In this document: one piece after another, positions 21,558 through 32,693 of the stretch
Layout of the letters: each line of letters starts with the position of its first letter
Numbering within the stretch: the first letter of the stretch is position 1
Origin: Zygnema cylindricum
Lineage: Eukaryota; Streptophyta; Zygnematophyceae; Zygnematales; Zygnemataceae
Assembly: GCA_037447655.1 (NCBI GenBank)
Contig: JBBHKE010001558.1
Span: forward strand, 342,025-402,024
Length of the DNA stretch: 60,000 nucleotides
Direction of reading: 5' to 3'
Translations under genes and position numbers: made by a program
Notes under the pieces: generated by a model
What the model saw: the letters and a program-made list of their open reading frames with translations, nothing else
The model's database searches: none
Told to the model about the DNA's origin: nothing

Positions 21558-22985
21558 TGTCAAGCTCGTGTGCATTCTCTGCACATTTATACTACCAGGA
21601 TTTCCGGGGCCTTATTCCACCATGTACGAACCCCAGCGTACACAGAAGGGGAGGACAACCAGCCAGATCAGATCGTTGTATCCTCACCTTGGAGCGCAAT
21701 GCAATTTAGTTCACCTCAAACGGAGCTCAGACGGCGGAGTTAGTTCGTTGTAACGATGGCGGATCCATTGCATGACATCTGATTATGTAGCTCTAGCGGA
21801 GGGGTACATTGTGGAAAGCCACGTAACCTTTGGGATTGTCCTATAGATCTTGCTTTTAGCCGTCAGTAGGATATTAGTTCATGCCTAACAGACGGGCAAA
21901 GCATTTATTGCTTTGGGTCAAAGTTAGGCGGTTTCACGTAAATTCAGGACTTTGTTGCCTATTAGTTTACCATAGGAGGACCTTTTGCCGCAAATCCAGC
22001 CGGAGCCGGTCGCCTAACTTTTTGCCCTAACTGTAGTACATATTGTTTTGTCTTATGTTAGTATGATAAAACTTGTTGGTCGTTGATTGGCTTTTGGCAT
22101 TGCTTTGACTTTGGCCCAGGACAAACTCTGATGTATAAGTAACTTGGGGCCGAAGGAGACAGGTTACTTTTTCAGTACTGTCTCTTGATAAACACCTTAG
22201 AAATTCCAACAAATCTTCTTTTGGAGAACCTTTGTTTGTGTTGTGATTGTGACCCAGTTGACATTTTGGTTTGCCTTTGTCCTTTGTGGAAATCGTAGTT
22301 CGGTTTGGTAGTTGGCACTATCTTTCCATTTTGGGCGATTTGGGACTTGTGACTGTTTGATACCGAGAGGGGTCTTGCCGGTTCCGGGTTGCAAAAACCG
22401 AGGAGTTAAGGAGTACATTACCTGTTACGGTGTCTTCGAGAGAGATTTCGTCTCCTCTTGTTGTTAGCGTTCCTTTTGGGGGTATGTTAAGCTAGGTTGC
22501 TATTATTCTTAATCCTTTCTTTATCTCTATTATTCTAGGGCAAGGTGATATTGTTAATTCTAAAAACAACTTATAATTTTTTCATTTTTGCGTTATTTGC
22601 GTGGGAGTGTCTTTGTTCTCTCTTTGGTAGTTTTTTTTGGGCCTCGCTTACATCTCAGCCGGGGTTAACTACCAGAATCTTTTCGACCAGAACAGTGGGT
22701 TTTGAGGAAATATTTGTTAGACTTCCAACGGAGCAGCATTAAATTGGAATTTCAACCCTAGAGGGGGGTTTAGAGTATCTGTTTCACCTCCCCATGCTTT
22801 AATTCCCTATGCGGGCTCCATTGCCTCTTTTATTTTGCATGCATTTCCCGGGGGATTTGGTGGCAGAAATGGGCATGGTAACTATCATGGGAAGTACGCG
22901 CATCGGGGGGGGGCATTTGCAAGACTCCCATGTCAACTAAGGTGGGTTGTGGGCCTCACCTTATATTTCCCAGGCACGCTCGACA
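21558..22985. mobile_element. Solo-LTR-like insertion (1428 bp) in K2
   Basis: It is absent from K3. Ends are TGTCAAGC and GCTCGACA (TG...CA, 8-bp near-perfect inverted repeat). The flanks are TTGG at 21554-21557 and 22986-22989, while K3 keeps a single site, so the insertion has a 4-bp target duplication. There is no coding capacity. Length and ends suit a solo LTR, perhaps gypsy-type. Confidence 0.75.
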
Positions 22986-23411
22986 TTGGGTGAAGAAGAG
23001 GGGGGGAAGGAGGCGACGGTAGCATAGGCTGGGGGAAGTGACGCACGGGAAAAGGTAGAGAAATTATGTAGGAGAATAAAACGAAAATAAATAATTTCTA
23101 ATGAGGGCAATGAGGAGGAAAAACGCGAGGGTTTTAGGGAAAAGATTTTTTTGAGTGAGGAGAGGGAGGGGAAGACGACATTGGAAGAGGAACAAAAGGG
23201 AAAAGACGTGACGGTCGAGGAGGGTGGGGGGAGTGAGGTTAGGGAGAGATATGGTAGAAAAAAGAGGATATATAAAAAAAAAATCATTGGGTTTTGTGAG
23301 ACCGTGGAGAAGGAAGGAGTGAGGGGGGAGGTGATGGTAGAGGAGGGTGGGGGAAGTAAGGCACGCAGAGGGAGCTAGAAGAAAGAGATAGCAAAAGGTA
23401 AGTGGAAAGTG

Positions 23412-24377
23412 AATGATGAGAAAGACAACCTATATGTCCCCTAAACTTCGGGTAGCGACGAGAGCATTGAGGATGGCCAAGAACCGCCAGAAGACAACCC
23501 CATCCCCAAAATTATGCAACCCACGGACATTGCGGTGTGGAAAAACGAGGATGATCCCACCACCGAGGACGAGAAAACTCCGGATAGTGAGGAAAAGCAA
23601 CGTGAGGAGGAATTCGATGACGACGACGACGTGTTCGGGGCGCCTCCCACGCCGAATAGGGAGAGAGCCATTGTAATGGCTCCTTTGCATCCTCAACCTC
23701 CATACCCGGTTGAGCATCCGGATTGGTATTTTCCTCCTCCCACGGGAGAGGAGGAAATGGACAGTTTTGTGCCTCGACGCGAACATTATCTTCCGGTCGC
23801 TGAATAGCCGGAACATTGGCGGTATGGTGAACCCCGGCCCCTAAACCCGGACATGAATCCCTTTCCGCAAATTTTAGACATCCCCCTTGATGTCTCTGCA
23901 CATCCCACATGGCTTTTTATCTCGCTTGAGGACCGAGGCTCGACCTTTGCCCACATAAGGCGATTTGACCCGGCGGATCCCGGGCTAACTTGGGTTGTTC
24001 ATGGGGAGGACGCTTTTTGGGGTAACGTTCATTAGTTGTTAAGTCATCATCATACGTGGGATCCCCTGCTATACAACATCCTAAAATATTGTGGAGTAAC
24101 TCCCGAGGTAATCGCTGTCCAAGATGCTCGTAGGATGATATTGCAAAAGTTTCGCAATGTCCTAGTGGCTCATTCTCGTCTATGGGAAATACAAAGGGTT
24201 TTGCCGCCAGTTATGCCCCCCTCACCACCGAGAGGAGAGGATTTGCCACTAATAATCGCGGCACTCACTCAACAAGTAGCGGCTCAACAAGAACAAATGA
24301 GAGCGGATCGAGAGCACTTGATGAGGCTCACACAGGAATTGTCAAAAAAAAAAACGGTAGTTGGTATGTATTTGTGA
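23412..24377 (+). pseudogene. K-repeat ORF2 (copy 2), unknown acidic/proline-rich protein with coiled coil, broken by three stops
   Basis: One frame runs through 23412-24377 with only three in-frame stops (about 23442, 23805 and 24033). It encodes an acidic domain (ESIEDGQEPPEDNP, SEEKQREEEFDDDDDVFG), a Pro-rich part (PLHPQPPYPVEHPDWYFPPP), a globular-looking part (PTWLFISLEDRGSTFAHIRR, WDPLLYNILKYCGVTPEV) and a Gln/Glu-rich helix (TQQVAAQQEQMRADREHLMR). The K3 copy keeps the first part open. Upstream, three imperfect repeats encode TVEEGGGSEAR-like modules. The ensemble looks like a decayed transposon protein of unknown family. Confidence 0.5.
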
Positions 24378-24473
24378 CGCTGTCAAAACTAACTCCTCCA
24401 CTCTAACACTTGCCATCTTTCACCCACTCACTTACTTTTTTTGTTTATTTTTGTTTCTCTTGTGGTTTGATAG

Positions 24474-24721
24474 ACCAACGACGACTTCACCTCGTCGCTG
24501 AACCAACGACGACTTTCTCTCGTCGTTGAATCTTGTATATGCATCGGTAACCTGAACCAACGTTGACTTTTTGTCGTCGCTGAATCTTGAAATGGCACCA
24601 GATATCTGAACCAGCGATGACTAACAATCGTTGCTGAATCTTGAAATGGCACCGGATATCTGAACCAGTGACGACTAACAATCATCGCTGATTTTAGCGA
24701 TGACTGCTGGTCGTCGTTGAA
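24474..24721. repeat. Tandem array of six short hairpins, ~54 bp period
   Basis: Each unit has ACCARYGAYGACT, a short loop and an antiparallel GTCGTCGCTG-like arm, then a spacer ATCTTGAAATGGCACCGGAT. Units start near 24474, 24502, 24557, 24610, 24664 and 24694. Arms vary between units while most pairing is kept, partly by G.T wobble (for example AGCGATGA with TCGTTGCT). Confidence 0.75.
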
Positions 24722-24916
24722 CTGTTTTTCCTTTATAATATATAATTTTTCCTACATGAATTAAGACTGACAAGTTCTTCTTCTGTCTTTTTTTCTCTTT
24801 CGTGTCGTTGCAGAATACCAAAAGGCAAGTCGGTGGTGGAAGAATAGGGTTGCGACACTAAGAAACATACCGGCAACGCCACACACCTTGTCAACTGCAG
24901 AATTTGGAAAAGAAGT

Positions 24917-25231
24917 GTGGTGGTGACAAAGGCACTGCCGGGTAGGGGGAGGAAGGAATTTTTGTGGGTCACAGCGGTGCACTCAGAGTTGGTGGACGAG
25001 TTCTACCGGTTCAAGAAGGCGGGTATGAAAATGTCTCAAACTATTGTGGGGATCATGGCAGTTCATATCATTAAACGTATGAAAAAGGAAAATGCGAGGT
25101 TGTTTCTTGACAAAATGGGAAAAGAGATCAAAATGAGAATGACAAAACGGTGGACTAAACAGTTTTGCGAAAAACACAATATTGTCACGAGGGCTCAAAA
25201 TATTAAAAAATGTACGACGTCGCCAAATTAA
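24917..25231 (+). pseudogene. CENP-B/Tc5-type helix-turn-helix fragment of a transposase-like protein
   Basis: The frame encodes LWVTAVHSELVDEFYRFKKA, a helical basic middle (IIKRMKKENARLFLDKMG) and then MTKRWTKQFCEKHNIVTRAQ. The final W..(F)..(K/R)HN(I/L)..R pattern resembles the DNA-binding HTH of pogo/Tc5/CENP-B-like transposases (family knowledge, by eye). Only about 90 residues remain. The reading frame ends at the K2/K3 junction, so any catalytic domain is lost. Confidence 0.4.
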
Positions 25232-26026
25232 GTATCCGTACCGATCAGACTAATTTACGGCGGTTATGTGTCAACGCTATACCGCGAAACGTAAAGTTTA
25301 ATTTCAGTTTTTTTCTGTTTAACATTCACAGAATGGCTATTACGCCACGCCGTTTCTTCGTGTAAGTTGGATGTATGTCCGTTGTTCAGTTCGTCCTTGT
25401 CTTATGTATTCTAATAACGTCACTTTTGGGTAGTTTTATTAGAGTTAAAATGTGAATATGTGTCTTAATTGTAATAAGTGTGTTCCCTCGTTTGTCTTTC
25501 AGACGTCTGACCTGTATTAACATAAACGTTGTCCTGTATTAGAGTAAAAGTTGACACTAAAATGAACCAAAAAGTACATACTTACCAACCAAAAGATCAA
25601 TCACGTAACGTGATTGGTCGCCCAAAATTACACGTGTCCAAAGTTTTATCCACGCAAACATTATGGGATTTTAACGATGCAAAAAAACACGCCTGTCTTA
25701 CCCGCTGCCTTTCCGAGAAAGACCCGTACATTCAGTGAGCTGCCATGTTTTACCACGCCTCTTTCATGAAAAACGTCCATTGTCAACCACGTTCATACTC
25801 CCACGCTGAAAACTGACGCAAATTTTAAAATTTCCCGCTATCACAGTGTCATTTTTATAATCGAAATATTTGATTGTCAGACATAATATTCGATTTAAAA
25901 TTTTGAATGGCGAAGGTTTTCCCTCATTTTTTTCACAAGAGCTTCCTTTCCCTTCCTATATATACTCGTCGTTAACTCCAACAATGGTATTTTTTTCTCT
26001 CCCTTTGCATCTACCTTTGTTGTTTC

Positions 26027-26644
26027 TGTAGGATCGTAAGCAAAAGAGTTTTACAAAAATAATTCACAATACAAAAATCATTACACAGCGGAAGCTCATA
26101 AAAGACAAGAGGAATATTCAGCCAAAAAGATTTATAAGTGTTCTTGGCCGAAGCCTCTTTACATCATGTCTCTTCTCTCTTCTCTCTCTTCACTATTAAT
26201 CCTCTATGATTAATTGGTTGATTAATTAATACTCTGCACATGTACACTGCTGCCTATATATACTCGCTACTCTACACTAAGAGACAACAAGATAAGACAA
26301 GTAGAACTTAGCGTAGCGACGAAGTCTGTCCCTAGCTGACTGTGCACTCTTCAATGAAAATTCCACGAAGGAAGGCGCACGCGCTTTCTTCCTTCGAAAC
26401 AACAAACTCCAAACGTTGACTTAACACGTGTCGTCACACGAACACACCTGCACGCAAAATGTAACACCTGCGCACGAAACAAACAAGTGACGCGAAACGA
26501 AATAGTATGTTTCGTTCGCGGAAAATAAAGGTACTATCGCGAAACGACATCGTACTTTTTGTATGATGACGCGAGAGTTCACGTCAAACAAATAAAGTTG
26601 GTATGACGCTTCGCGAAATGTCGCGAAACGACAATAACCCAACA
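26027..26644 (-). repeat. 3' LTR of the copia element
   Basis: In element orientation it starts TGTTGGGTTATTGTCG and ends CTTACGATCCTACA. A TATATA motif lies at about 26255-26262. It contains many GTTTCGCG/CGCGAAAC words. Confidence 0.93.
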
Positions 26645-26658
26645 ACCCCCCTCTTATT
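26645..26658 (-). other. Polypurine tract
   Basis: AATAAGAGGGGGGT (minus strand) immediately precedes the 3' LTR. Confidence 0.85.
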
Positions 26659-26677
26659 GTCGGAATCGCCAAACTCT

Positions 26678-28072
26678 TCAAAATAATCCAAGTTTTGGTC
26701 GCCCCCTCTCAAACACATCATGTGTAGCAGCCTTTGTCAACAAATCAGCCGCCTCCTCTTTCGTCGGTACGTACGAAAATTCAATCTCATTTGCCGTAAC
26801 CAAATCTCTTACGAAATGCCATTGGATCCTGATGTGTTTCGTCCTCTTGTGAAACACATGATTTTTCGCCAAAGCCATTGAACTCATGCTGTCAGAATAA
26901 ATCGTCATACAACCAATAGGAATGCTTAACTCACGTAACATCTCCTTAATCCAAATAGATGCCTTAGCTGCATGACACGCAGCCATATACTCAGATTCTG
27001 TGGAACTCAACGCAACCGTAGGTTGTAGCCTTGAACTCCACGAGATCGCAGCTCCCCCAAAAATAAATGCATATCCTGACGTAAACTTACTTGAATCAAA
27101 ATCGCCGCCCCAATCCGCGTCACAATACCCAACACACTCCAAAGATTTTTTGTCAGAAGTAAACAAAAGTCCAAGATCAATCGTACCAACCAAGTATCGA
27201 AAGATACGTCGTACGGCCTCCCAATACGCCTTTTTTGGCTCGTGACAATAACGGCTGACGATAGAAACCGCGGCCGAAATATCTGGACGAGTACCAACAC
27301 TAAGGTACATAAGTGAACCAACCGCCTCTCGATAAGGTACGTCGATAGAATCCTCCTCTTCAAACTTACGAATGTGTAGGTTTGCATCCAACGGTGTAGA
27401 AAGCGGTTTCGCGTCAGTCATACCGAATCTCTCCAAAATCTCCTTACAATATTGAGCTTGACTCAATTTAATGTTCCCCTCCTTGTCACGTATCACTTCA
27501 ATCCCCAAAATATATCGTACCTCTCCAAGATCCGTTACTTTGAAATGTAATCCAAGATAACGTTTCAACTCATTAATGCGCTCCAACTTGTCGCATGCCA
27601 TCAAGAAATCATCCACATAAACAGAAAAGATGATTTGATCAACTCCTTCACCTTTCACGTAAACTCCACAATCGGACGTAGTCCGTACAAATCCAAACTT
27701 CAATAGCACTTGATGAAGTCTCAAATACCAAGTGCGTGGTGCTTGTTTCAAACCATATAATGATTTTCTCAAACGCCATACATTTCCTTCCTTCAAAGGA
27801 GAGACACCTTCCGGTACTTTCATATATACCTTTTCCTCCAACTCACCATTTAAAAACGCGGTCTCAACGTCCATTTGATGGACGTGCTTCTTCCCCATCG
27901 CTGCAATTGCAATAATAATCCGTAGTGAGTCGAACTTCACCACGGGAGCATAAGTCTCCTTAAAATCGATTCCCTCACGTTGTTGGAACCCCTTACACAC
28001 AAGCCTCGCCTTGTACTTAATTATTTCACCCGACGCTCCAGTTTTGGTTTTAAAGACCCACTTTTGCATCAA
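26678..28072 (-). pseudogene. Copia reverse transcriptase and RNase H
   Basis: A 464-residue frame. RT motifs: YKARLVCKGFQQREGIDF, HQMDVETAFLNGELEE, YGLKQAPRTWY and the catalytic YVDD. Then the copia connection (LMYLSVGTRPDISAAV) and RNase H with YCDADWGGD, SSTESEYMA, IYSDSMSSMALAKN and the HIRIQWHFVRD end. It is cut off from the integrase frame by a 1-nt frameshift near its 5' end, so it cannot be made as part of a normal polyprotein. Confidence 0.95.
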
Positions 28073-28238
28073 TCGCCTTTTTCCCCTCCGGTAATTTCAC
28101 TTCCTCAAAAGTTCGATTATCAACCACCGACTTAAATTCTTTCTCCCACGCCGGTTTCCACTTACTCTCCCAATCAACCGACCTTCTAGCCTCGACATAA
28201 GATTGAGGGTCGCCGGTCAAATTTTCCCTAAGTGATTG

Positions 28239-29357
28239 CTACAAAAGGAACTCCGTCTCCTTAGCATCGGAAAGAAAATAATGCGAATTTGATGTATTTT
28301 CCCCTTTTCGATCGTAAGTGAGTTTCTCCGGTTTCTTCCCCTTTGTAATCCGAGAGCTCCTCCTAATAACTTGCTCCTCCTCTTTTTCCTCTTTGTCTTC
28401 CTCGGATTCAATTTCAATTTCCTTCTCACTCGATTTAGAACTCAATTTAGAACTTTGAGATTTCCGAATGTTCGAAAGCACTCGGGAATCCAAAGATCCA
28501 TTACTCTTTCTTTCAAATTCAATTTCAACCGATTTCGTCAAGTTCTTTTTCTTAGTGTTCTCATTCGGTTCCACATCGGATTCCGAATCCCCAATGAACG
28601 GAAAGTTCTCAATTTCACTCTCCTCATAGAAATCCAAATTTTCTTTAAATTTCCCAACGGAATTCATGGCGGATTTGAGATCCTCATGAAAATCCACATT
28701 CCGAGATTCCTCCACGGTGTGACGAGCCGGATCATACACTCGGTACAAATTCCCCTTCGCACTATAACCAACAAAAATTCCCGGCCAACACCTTGGTGCA
28801 AATTTCCCCTTCCTCTTAATTGATTCTACATAAACCGTAGCATGACATCCCCAAATTCTCAAATGATGAACCGTGGGCTTTCTACCACTCCATAACTCCT
28901 CCGGTGTTTTACTTCCAGAAACCGAAGTGAGTCTTCGGTTACAAATGTAATTCGCCGTAAGAATCGCATCTCCCCACAAAAACATCTCTCGTCCGGAGCT
29001 ATGAACCATCACACGGACCATTTCTTGTAAGGTACGATTCTTTCTCTCGGCCACTCCCTTTGATTCCGGAGAATAAGGCGCCGTGAATTGATGCCTTATC
29101 CCCCACTCCTTACAATACCCCTCAAAAACAACAAACTGCCCTCCATTATCCGATCGAATAGACTTAAGCTTCTTATCAATTTGCCTTTCGGCCATTACAT
29201 GCCATTCTTTAAATTTTTCAAATGCATCCGATTTCTTTTTCAATAAGTACACCCATGACTTCCGAGAGAAGTCATCAACAATCACCAAAGTATACTTATT
29301 ACCTCCAATTGTCTCGGGTTTAATATGTCCACAAAGATCGATGTGAACAACCTCCAA
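28239..29357 (-). pseudogene. Copia integrase core and C-terminal region
   Basis: A 372-residue frame beginning at the integrase core. It shows the D,D-35-E layout: HIDLCGHIKPETIGGNKY (first Asp), SIRSDNGGQF (second Asp) and SPESKGVAERKNRTL (Glu). Then the LWGDAILTANYICNRRL and GKFAPRCWPGIFVGYS blocks common to plant copia elements, and an acidic, serine-rich linker. It is separated from the gag-protease frame by one in-frame TAA and ends at an in-frame TAG before RT. Confidence 0.94.
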
Positions 29358-29363
29358 AGGACT

Positions 29364-31364
29364 TTAAGCACGATGCTTGATGTCTTTATTCGGATGGGAT
29401 TTCCGAATTTGACGTCCTTTGCTACATCCTCCGCATCCGTTCACCTTCTCACCGGATGCAAGGTCCAAACCCCTCACCGAAGAATGACGAATCATCTTCT
29501 TCAAACTTACCTCGGATGTATGACACATTCGATGATGCCATAAGGTAAGATCACCTTTCAACTCCGAAATTTGATGTGAAATTCCCTCGGTGGGAACTTT
29601 AGATTTCGGCCTCCTCCATAAGAGCCGACTATGATTCGCATCCGTTACAACTCCTTCTCCAATTACATTCCCCTTCTCATTCCAAATCTCGATAGATTGA
29701 TCACCTCTCGCAAGTAAACTTCCACCACTCTTTTGGATTTGTGGAACGCTTAACAAATTGACCGAACCGTCCGGAATGTAAAGAGTATTTTGAAGACGAT
29801 ACTCTGTCGATCTCTCCTTCCCATCATTATCCCATGAAAGAAGATCAAGCCGAACCGTGCCAACCGTACCAACCGAAATGACATGGCGGCTTGCTACCGT
29901 AATAAACTTTGGAACCGTAAGTTCCCTCATGTCATCAAACAAGGTAGCATCCGTGCAAACATGGTGAGATGCCCCCGTATCAATGATCCACTCTTTTTCC
30001 AAATTTCCTCCACTACTTACCGAATCAAGGGTAAGGTTAAGAACCGGAAAAACATCACCGGTTTCATTACCATAGTCAAAGTAATTTGCATTACCGTAAC
30101 CACTACCACCACCGCGGCGTCCTCCTCGGCCGCCACCTCGGGCGCCTCTATCACCTCCTCTAGCTCCTCTTCCACCTCCGGAATCTCCACTCTTTGCATA
30201 ACATTGAGGGATCGTATGCCCCCACTTACCGCAAAAATGACATTGCTTATCCTTATCCGGACAAGATGAAGACAAATGTCCAAGCCGGTTACACCGGTAG
30301 CATGTCACATTGGAAAGATCCGAAGGGACTTTCGGTGGACGACCTTGCTCCCTCTTGTTGCCTCGGCCGCCACCACCACCTCTCGGGCCACCTCCTCCAC
30401 CACCTCCTCTACCACCGGCATAGTTGAGATCCGGGGTTTCGGGAGTAGTAGAGTTGAGAACTCCTCCTCCTCCACTTGAAGAAGCCGATGGAGTTCCCTC
30501 CGACATTTTGATAAAATTGACGGTGAATCCGAAAGTGTTATCCGCCTTCGCTCGTAAAATAGCTTTAAGATGCGAAAGCTTCTCCGGCAAAGCGTTAAGA
30601 AACACGCTTAATTTATCCGCATCCAAAATAACTCGACCATTGTTGAGTAATTGCTCGAGTATGATATTGAAGCGCTTCACGGCATCATCCATCAATTCAT
30701 TTGACTTGATTTTAAAATTCATAAAATCCGTATAAACATATTGACCTTTGTTCTCAACACCTTTCTCATATTGCTCTTCAAGTGCTTGCCAACACTCATG
30801 GGCCGTTCCGTGAGCGAGGAAATGATCAAGCACGGAAGAAGTGCAATTCTTCATCAAACCGGTCGTTGCCGCAATATCTTTCAACCTCCATTGAGCACGT
30901 GCCTTGCTCTCCGTTGGCATCTTCTCTTCTCCATTGACAATCCTCCAAAGCCTCTTGAGAATAAGTTGATTTGAAATAAATTTCTTCCAAACCGCATAAT
31001 TGGTGCCATTAAAGGCCACGGATTTCCCCGACATATTATAATCATCTTCATTATCCAACGCTTCTTCAAAATCTGAATCTTCCTCTATCATTGCTTTACC
31101 TTTCCTAATTCTCTCTTTTATCTCACTCTCATTAGCTCCTCCACTGAATGGATCGGAAGCCTGAAATGAAGCAAATTCTCTTTTCTCACTAGATTGAGTT
31201 TGAAATCGTGAATCTACATATCTCATTAGTGTATCAAACATCTCCTCAAATTTTCTCTCCGTATTCCGAGTCTCCTCAAATTAAGAACCCGAAAAACTGA
31301 ACTCTCTTGCTCTCCCCGAAGTCGACATGGGGGAAGGAGTATTTCTATTCTTCTTCCTCCCCAT
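29364..31364 (-). pseudogene. Copia gag and protease with two CCHC knuckles and RGG boxes
   Basis: The open part is 31241-29364 (625 residues). An upstream ATG at 31364 is in the same frame but is separated by an in-frame TAA (31283-31281). Gag has VAFNGTNYAVWKKF near residue 75 and the plant copia helical core. Two zinc knuckles of CX2CX4HX4C form (CYRCNRLGHLSSSC and CHFCGKWGHTIPQC) are flanked by Gly/Arg-rich RGG stretches. The protease active site is DTGASHH. The pre-integrase zinc region (LTLWHHRMCH...GCGGC) closes the frame. Confidence 0.94.
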
Positions 31365-31392
31365 GCGCTCTCTCTCTATCTCCGAAGCACTA

Positions 31393-31404
31393 GCTTTGAT
31401 ACCA
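31393..31404 (-). other. Primer-binding site, initiator tRNA-Met type
   Basis: TGGTATCAAAGC (minus strand) lies two bases inside the 5' LTR; it matches the usual plant copia PBS TGGTATCAGAGC with one change. Confidence 0.88.
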
Positions 31405-31406
31405 AT

Positions 31407-32024
31407 TGTAGGATCGTAAGCAAAAGAGTTTTACAAAAATAATTCACAATACAAAAATCATTACACACCGGAAGCTCATAAAAGACAAGAGGAATATTCA
31501 GCCAAAAAGATTTATAAGTGTTCTTGGCCGAAGCCTCTTTACATCATGTCTCTTCTCTCTTCTCTCTCTTCACTATTAATCCTCTATGATTAATTGGTTG
31601 ATTAATTAATACTCTGCACATGTACACTGATGCCTATATATACTCGCTACTCTACACTAAGAGACAACAAGATAAGACAAGCAGAACTTAGCGTAGCGAC
31701 GAAGTGTGTCCCTAGCTGACTGTGCACTTTTCAATGAAAATTCCACGAAGGAAGGCGCACGCGCTTTCTTCCTTCGAAACAACAAACTCCAAACGTTGAC
31801 TTAACACATGTCGTCACACGAACACACCTGCACGCAAAATGTAACACCTGCGCACGAAACAAACAAGTGACGCGAAACGAAATAGTATGTTTCGTTCGCG
31901 GAAAATAAAAGTACTGTCGCGAAACGACATCGTACTTTTTGTATGATGACGCGACAGTTCGCGTCAAACAAATAAAGTTGGTATGACGCTTCGCGAAATG
32001 TCGCGAAACGACAATAACCCAACA
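31407..32024 (-). repeat. 5' LTR of the copia element
   Basis: Same length and ends as the 3' LTR, differing at about ten positions by eye. Confidence 0.93.
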
Positions 32025-32090
32025 GTTTCATCATTGTTTCGTTGCTTCACATTTATCTTAGACCAATAGCCGTGGTTATTTTGAGAAAAT

Positions 32091-32243
32091 ATGTGGCCCA
32101 TTACCACCTTTTTTGCGGTAAAAATCAGAGCTCCCGCTGAAATTTTCCCACCTCCGGTTGAGGAGATGGAGTGGGGCGAGAGAGAGGAAGAGGGAGAGGT
32201 AAGTGAAGGGATGGGATCACAAAACGATGACACCCTCATTTAG
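32091..32243 (+). pseudogene. K-repeat ORF1 (copy 3), interrupted
   Basis: It begins MWPITTFFAVKIRAPAEIF like the other copies but meets TAG at 32241-32243. The same frame then continues with the NSPPDSPPDSPRVD module and STKDARVRVINW, so a single stop interrupts an otherwise conserved frame. Confidence 0.5.
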
Positions 32244-32614
32244 GGCGGTGCCGCCGACTTCGGCTCACCCCCAAACTCACCTCCGGACTCACCGCCGGAC
32301 TCACCGCGTGTGGACCACGGTATCAGTCCGGTGGTGAGACGCAAACTCCAACATGTGTCAACAAAGGATGCACGGGTTCGTGTAATCAATTGGATGATTA
32401 CGGATTGTAATACAAACGGAAAGGAGTGCCTTATCCCGAGGGCCTTCAACAAGTTTCCATAACACTTTACGGGGGATTATAATACAAGTAAGAAGTATTA
32501 CCTTTTATTCTTACCTTATATGAGTTTTTATGGCTGCTTACATTGCGTGCCTCATTATATTATTCGCTTATAATGTGGCATTTTGTTTACCTCTACCTTT
32601 ATGTGTGTGTTTGG

Positions 32615-32631
32615 ATTTTTTTTTTTTTTTT

Positions 32632-32672
<41 letters not shown>

Positions 32673-32693
32673 CTCCCCCCCCCCCCCTTTTTT
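32615..32693. repeat. Homopolymer T tract followed by C tract
   Basis: About 60 T residues with few interruptions and then about 13 C. The K2 equivalent (about 19630-19660) is much shorter, so this tract expanded or was misread in assembly. Confidence 0.85.

Larger units (their letters stand above)
18000..25201 (+). mobile_element. K repeat copy 2 (~7.2 kb, with two later insertions)
   Basis: It starts TACACCGCGAATCGTTGTTAG, the K end. Homology to K1 covers about 18000-19600; homology to K3 covers 18196-23785 apart from insertions at 19951-20711 and 21558-22985. Contents in order: conserved palindrome (18594-18612), CTATATATAC (18965-18974), ORF1, GACGAC/GTCGTC hairpins, Glu/Gly-rich repeats, ORF2, a hairpin array and a CENP-B-like HTH frame. 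No right terminal repeat is seen; at about 25202 the sequence restarts at the position equivalent to 18196. TACACCG ends with TA suggest a Tc1/mariner (pogo-like) DNA transposon, but no DDE domain was found. Confidence 0.65.
26027..32024 (-). mobile_element. Full-length Ty1/copia retrotransposon (5998 bp)
   Basis: Two 618-bp LTRs (26027-26644 and 31407-32024) flank gag, protease, integrase, RT and RNase H in copia order on the minus strand. The 5-bp target duplication GTTTC is at 26022-26026 and 32025-32029. By eye I count about ten LTR mismatches (about 98% identity), so insertion is fairly recent. The coding region has in-frame stops at 31283-31281, 29366-29364 and 28241-28239 and a 1-nt frameshift near 28065, so this copy is defective. 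Confidence 0.95.
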
